Shown piece by piece: positions 62,918-64,000 of a stretch of 64,000 nucleotides of DNA. The notes beneath the pieces are model-generated. The model saw only the letters and a list, made by a program, of their open reading frames with translations. It did no database searches and was not told the origin of the DNA. The stretch is from Caldicellulosiruptor diazotrophicus. GTDB taxonomy: Bacteria; Bacillota; Thermoanaerobacteria; Caldicellulosiruptorales; Caldicellulosiruptoraceae. The DNA is taken from positions 2,068,001 through 2,132,000 of the forward strand of contig NZ_AP024480.1 of NCBI RefSeq assembly GCF_017347585.1. The letters are read 5' to 3'. Every line of letters begins with the position of its first letter. Within the stretch, counting starts at the first letter, position 1. Both the position numbers and the translations under genes were made by a program.

Positions 62918-64000
62918 TTAATCAACTTCAATCTCTACTGAGTCACCTACTAATCCTTCAGATGTCGCAACAATTTCTATCATCCCTTTTTGTTTTCTTG
63001 ATTTTACTATTGCCAAACACATACCATTAAATGCTTTTCTTTTCGCATCTTTATAAGATTCATGACTATCCGGTTTCCCATTATCAACTCCTATTAAGTC
63101 CCCACAACCTTTAACTTCAAAAACAACCAAGTTGTTTGCATCGGGTACGATTTGTCCTTCCTTGTCTACAATAAGAACAGTAATATGGCAAACATCTTTA
63201 CCGTCCGCTTTCATTTTCTGCTTATCACATATAAGCTTTACTCTTTGGGGTTCTCCAGTGGTCTTTACTTCTTTTACAATTTCTTTACCATCCTTCACTC
63301 CCACAGCTTTTAAGATACCTGGTTCATATGGAACATCCCAAGAAAGATGCAAGTCGCCAGTTGTAGCATACACAAACGGTTTTTCGTAATGACCAAACCT
63401 TTTTGTCATCCCTTGAGCAGGAAACTCGTAACATTTTCTCCCTAGTGATTTGCCATTTAAGAATAATTCTACATAGTCACAATTTGTATAACATATAACT
63501 GGTATTACTTTTCCTTCCATACCCTTCCAATTCCAATGAGGAAAAATATGAAGCACTGGTTCTTCAGACCATTGACTTTTGTAAAAATAGAAAGAATCTT
63601 TCTTAAAACCACAGGTATCTAATATCCCACAACTTGTATTTTTTGCTGGCCAACGAGATTCTCCTAAATAGTCAAATCCTGTCCAAATAAAATCACCTGC
63701 GACATAGTCGTGAACTTTTGTAAATTTCCACAGTTTTTCTGGCCTTATCATTGAAGTGTAATAAGGACCTCGCCACCATCCAAATTGGCTTGCTTCAAAA
63801 GAATATTCTCCTCTGACTTGATTAATAGAAGCATGCTCTGTGCCTATTATTTTCCAATTCGGGTGTTTAAAATGATCTTCTGCATAAAAGATTTCTGTTC
63901 TATTTCTCCATCTATCTACATAATTATAACCAACAACATCCAATAAATTTAAAAATTCTTCTGTTGCTTTTTTCGGTTCTGCCTCTATCTGGTCACATGC
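62918..64000 (-). CDS. Beta-galactosidase, GH2, C-terminal part (5' end outside window)
   Basis: 360 C-terminal residues are visible and the frame is still open at 64000. The barrel end shows VVGYNYVD, the nucleophile glutamate in IIGTEHAS, and FIWTGFDYLGE; then a DUF4982-like beta-sandwich (VELFLNGKSLGRK, YEPGILKAVGVKDGKE) and a final Ig-like domain (DVCHITVLIVDKEGQIVPDANN). This is the architecture of shorter GH2 beta-galactosidases. The visible part has no transmembrane anchor; any signal peptide would lie off the window. Confidence 0.92.
   Translation of the reverse strand, partial: ACDQIEAEPKKATEEFLNLLDVVGYNYVDRWRNRTEIFYAEDHFKHPNWKIIGTEHASINQVRGEYSFEASQFGWWRGPYYTSMIRPEKLWKFTKVHDYVAGDFIWTGFDYLGESRWPAKNTSCGILDTCGFKKDSFYFYKSQWSEEPVLHIFPHWNWKGMEGKVIPVICYTNCDYVELFLNGKSLGRKCYEFPAQGMTKRFGHYEKPFVYATTGDLHLSWDVPYEPGILKAVGVKDGKEIVKEVKTTGEPQRVKLICDKQKMKADGKDVCHITVLIVDKEGQIVPDANNLVVFEVKGCGDLIGVDNGKPDSHESYKDAKRKAFNGMCLAIVKSRKQKGMIEIVATSEGLVGDSVEIEVD

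Overview
The window is a 64-kb piece of a low-GC, AT-rich Firmicute chromosome and almost certainly comes from a Caldicellulosiruptor species, an anaerobic, cellulolytic, non-spore-forming thermophile. From memory, the GH1 beta-glucosidase is nearly residue-for-residue the BglA of C. saccharolyticus, and the first GH94 protein matches clostridial cellobiose phosphorylase in length (811 aa) and motifs. All assignments rest on motifs and family knowledge; no database search was run.

Layout. 0-0.6 kb: 5' end of a family-4 glycosyltransferase (minus). 0.8-10.3 kb: plus-strand glucan block with two tandem GH94 phosphorylases, GH1 BglA, a secreted archaeal-type GH13 alpha-amylase and an exported protein of unknown function. 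10.4-12.6 kb: Ogt, a DUF1232 protein and an RlmD-type rRNA methyltransferase. 12.8-14.5 kb: an uncharacterised ferritin-like protein convergent with a bacteriohemerythrin. 14.6-18 kb: a three-gene operon of response regulator, membrane HEAT-repeat protein and processive GT2, the best candidate here for an undescribed system. 18.1 kb: tRNA-Leu(CAA). 18.4-24 kb: DUF58 protein, type I pullulanase, GGDEF/EAL protein. 24-33 kb (minus): RimI-TsaB-TsaE, amidohydrolase, exported YcdB-like protein, FolE2-QueD, and a 1157-aa S-layer-homology protein. 33-36.5 kb (minus): five regulatory genes in a row, ECF sigma, its membrane partner, RsbV-like, RsbW-like and a SigB/F-type sigma. 36.6-46.8 kb: YtaF, PepV, CwlD-like amidase, TVP38 protein, ASKHA/2Fe-2S activator, YtvI, U32 protein, a phosphoglycerate-mutase-like enzyme and ZapA. 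46.9-48.6 kb: aldo/keto reductase and rubrerythrin. 48.7-50 kb: IS200/IS605-type element carrying only tnpB. 50-60 kb: disaccharide regulon with two GH65 phosphorylases, LacI-family regulator, MalF/MalG-type permeases, binding protein and beta-phosphoglucomutase. 60.06-61.31 kb: decayed insertion sequence bounded by 126-bp inverted repeats. 61.4-64 kb: MATE exporter and the 3' part of a GH2 beta-galactosidase.

How the genes work together. Amylase acts outside the cell on starch-like glucan. No signal peptide is visible on the pullulanase, GH1, GH94 or GH65 enzymes, so imported oligosaccharides are probably split inside, much of the flux by phosphorolysis, which saves ATP. The GH65/beta-PGM/ABC cluster is a self-contained uptake and phosphorolysis unit: three promoters (lacI, binding protein, pgmB) carry a common LacI-type operator. 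The permease operon has no ATPase gene. Hemerythrin, rubrerythrin and the ferritin-like protein suggest management of oxygen or iron in an anaerobe. Several genes normally tied to sporulation (ytaF, ytvI, cwlD, SigF-like module) are present although the genus is not known to sporulate.
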